In this document: positions 62,784 through 64,000 of the stretch, in pieces
Position numbering within the stretch: the stretch's first letter is position 1
Layout: every line of letters begins with the position of its first letter
NCBI GenBank assembly: GCA_035549015.1
Contig: DASZRW010000029.1
Span: 57,917 to 121,916 of the forward strand
From: JAFDZV01 sp035549015
GTDB lineage: Bacteria; Bacteroidota; Ignavibacteria; OLB7
Length of the DNA stretch: 64,000 bases
Reading direction: 5' to 3'
Made by a program: the position numbers and the translations under genes
Notes under the pieces: generated by a model
Told to the model about the DNA's origin: nothing
Database searches by the model: none
Seen by the model: the letters and a program-made list of their open reading frames with translations, nothing else

Positions 62784-63848
62784 ATGATCGTTGATGCTCC
62801 ATCGGAAGATCGTTTCCACGACCTGCAGGCGCCGGGATCGTACGAGTGGAGCTATTTCGACGGACTCGCCGACGACGGCGAAACCGGCTTCGTGGCCATC
62901 TGGTTTCGCGGCTGCCCGATGTCGCCGTACTACGGCGCCGCGATCGGCCGGGGAAGCCGCCGCCCGGAGAGGGCGCCGCTGCCCGCGGACCATTGCGCCT
63001 TCAGCATCAGCCTCTACCGGCGCGGGCGCCGTCTGTTCTCGATTCTGGAGGAAGGCCCCGGCCGTGAGTTCGTTCATCGTGATGCGGACGTGCGCTACGG
63101 AACGAACGCGGTTCGTTCCGATACGGCCGCGAACGGGATGCGCTGCCATATCATCAACGTAGATGCGGCGCTTGCATTGGGTCGGGCACGGCTGGTGGGG
63201 GATATCGAGATCAACGCGCTTCCATCCGAGCGCATCGCCGGCCCCGGAGGCCGCGTGATGATTCAGGAGCGCGGCGGGCACTTCTGGGTTCCGGCCTCGC
63301 TCGACGGGCGATTCACCGCGCGGCTCGATCTGTGGCGCGCAGGGCGGGGCATGCAGAAGCTCCGCTTCAGCGGCCGCGCCTATCACGATCGCAATGCCGG
63401 CTCCGAGCCGTTGAGTGCGCTCGGTGCGGACTGGCATTGGGGAAGGCTTCACGCCGGTGACCGAACGTTCGTCTGGTTCCAGGTGCGCCGGGATGATGCC
63501 GCATCGCCCTCCTTCGGCCGCCTTCTTCTCCTGGAGCGGGGAGCGCCGATTGCCGGCGCCGATGCGTGGCGGCTCGGGGAGCCGGCTCCGAAGGCGCACT
63601 GGTCAACGCTCCCGCGGCCGCGCTCGATTCGCGGCGTAGCTCATGATGGAAGGCTGGCGTTCAACGCCGTGCCTCGCTTCGTCGTGGACTCCGGACCGTT
63701 CTATCATCGCATGATCGCGCGAATCGTCGTGGAGCACGATGGTGCGTTCTTCGAGGGGGATGGCATCACGGAGTATCTGCGCCCTTCACGCCTTGCCGTT
63801 GCGGCCTTCAGGCCATTCGTTAAGTTCAGAGTGCGGCGAAGGAAATAA
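62784..63848 (+). CDS. crtC: Carotenoid 1,2-hydratase CrtC-like
   Basis: 354 aa. EWSYFDGLADDGETGFVAIWF, GCPMSPYYG and SGRAYHDRNAGSEPLSAL (key AYHDRNAG) are recognisable in CrtC/hydroxyneurosporene synthase, which adds water to the 1,2 double bond of acyclic carotenoids. The hydroxyl would be the acceptor for the divergently encoded CruC-like glycosyltransferase. ATG 62784 is preceded by TATCTTGC at about 62749, a -7-like element. A 13-bp tandem array starts 18 bp after the stop. Confidence 0.8.
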   Translation: MIVDAPSEDRFHDLQAPGSYEWSYFDGLADDGETGFVAIWFRGCPMSPYYGAAIGRGSRRPERAPLPADHCAFSISLYRRGRRLFSILEEGPGREFVHRDADVRYGTNAVRSDTAANGMRCHIINVDAALALGRARLVGDIEINALPSERIAGPGGRVMIQERGGHFWVPASLDGRFTARLDLWRAGRGMQKLRFSGRAYHDRNAGSEPLSALGADWHWGRLHAGDRTFVWFQVRRDDAASPSFGRLLLLERGAPIAGADAWRLGEPAPKAHWSTLPRPRSIRGVAHDGRLAFNAVPRFVVDSGPFYHRMIARIVVEHDGAFFEGDGITEYLRPSRLAVAAFRPFVKFRVRRRK

Positions 63849-63866
63849 TCCGGATCCCCCATCCCC

Positions 63867-64000
63867 GGGCCTTCATGCCGGGCCTTCATGCCGGGCCTTC
63901 ATGCCGGGCCTTCATGCCGGGCCTTCATGCCGGGCCTTCATGCCGGGCCTTCATGCCGGGCCTTCATGCCGGGCCTTCATGCCGGGCCTTCATGCCGGGC
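63867..64000 (+). repeat. 13-bp tandem repeat, at least 10 copies, cut by window edge
   Basis: Perfect head-to-tail copies of GGGCCTTCATGCC begin at 63867 and run to base 64000 (10 full units and 4 bases). A period of 13 is not a multiple of 3, so it is non-coding. No spacers are present, so it is not a CRISPR. Confidence 0.97.

Noticed and set aside
63867..64000. CRISPR array
   Set aside because: Units are 13 bp, identical and without spacers; no cas genes nearby.

Overview
The window comes from a GC-rich bacterium. Several features point to the Bacteroidota/Chlorobiota lineage, and a Kapabacteria-like member is my inference. Two secreted proteins end in type IX secretion (T9SS type A-like) sorting domains. 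A bacillithiol deacetylase (BshB1-like), a CruC-like carotenoid glycosyltransferase and a CrtC-like carotenoid hydratase are present. Several genes are preceded by TAnnTTTG-type -7 elements, typical of Bacteroidota sigma factors. No phage, integrase, transposase or CRISPR array was seen.

Layout. 1-1182: a cut-off secreted protein. 1422-5576: tilS, hpt and ftsH. 5812-13240: a polyprenol-kinase-like membrane protein, an aldo/keto reductase with an internal heptad repeat, a 150-bp dispersed repeat, an AraC/GyrI regulator, a BFD-type 2Fe-2S protein overlapping a DPH6-like ATPase with a degraded PP-loop, an ABC-2 permease, a T9SS-type protein and a cysteine-rich secreted protein. 13332-21598 (all minus strand): an ArgS-family protein, a tRNA-Lys(UUU) split in its D-loop by about 265 nt, and a chorismate-using cluster. 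That cluster holds a fused aminodeoxychorismate synthase, a class IV aminotransferase-GNAT fusion, an HDAC-like amidohydrolase, an AroQ mutase and a prephenate-dehydratase-like protein lacking the TRF motif. 22424-24773: cyanide-insensitive-type cytochrome bd. 24986-30021: exported proteins, an SDR, a DinB-like protein, tRNA-Leu(GAG) and a DUF92 protein.

30496-38090 is the arginine pathway (argC-J-B-F-R, then argG and argH), preceded by tandem ARG-box-like operators overlapping a Bacteroidota-type promoter. 38124-64000 holds a PHA-system protein, a 1312-residue VWA/WD40 surface protein, a HEAT-repeat protein, a YdjM-like protein, an FAD-dependent dehydrogenase, a Spy-like protein, two metallophosphoesterases, BshB1, a lipoprotein with a decayed paralogue beside it, an SDR, an SrkA-like kinase, a CAP-domain T9SS protein, S1/P1 nuclease, a phosphodiester glycosidase, a vanadium-haloperoxidase-type protein, and divergent CruC-like and CrtC-like genes. 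A 13-bp tandem array runs off the right edge.

The most novel candidates are the minus-strand chorismate/aminodeoxychorismate cluster with its ArgS-like neighbour, the interrupted tRNA-Lys, and the 150-bp palindromic repeat found twice in opposite orientation. Functions are inferred from motifs read by eye. No database search was possible.
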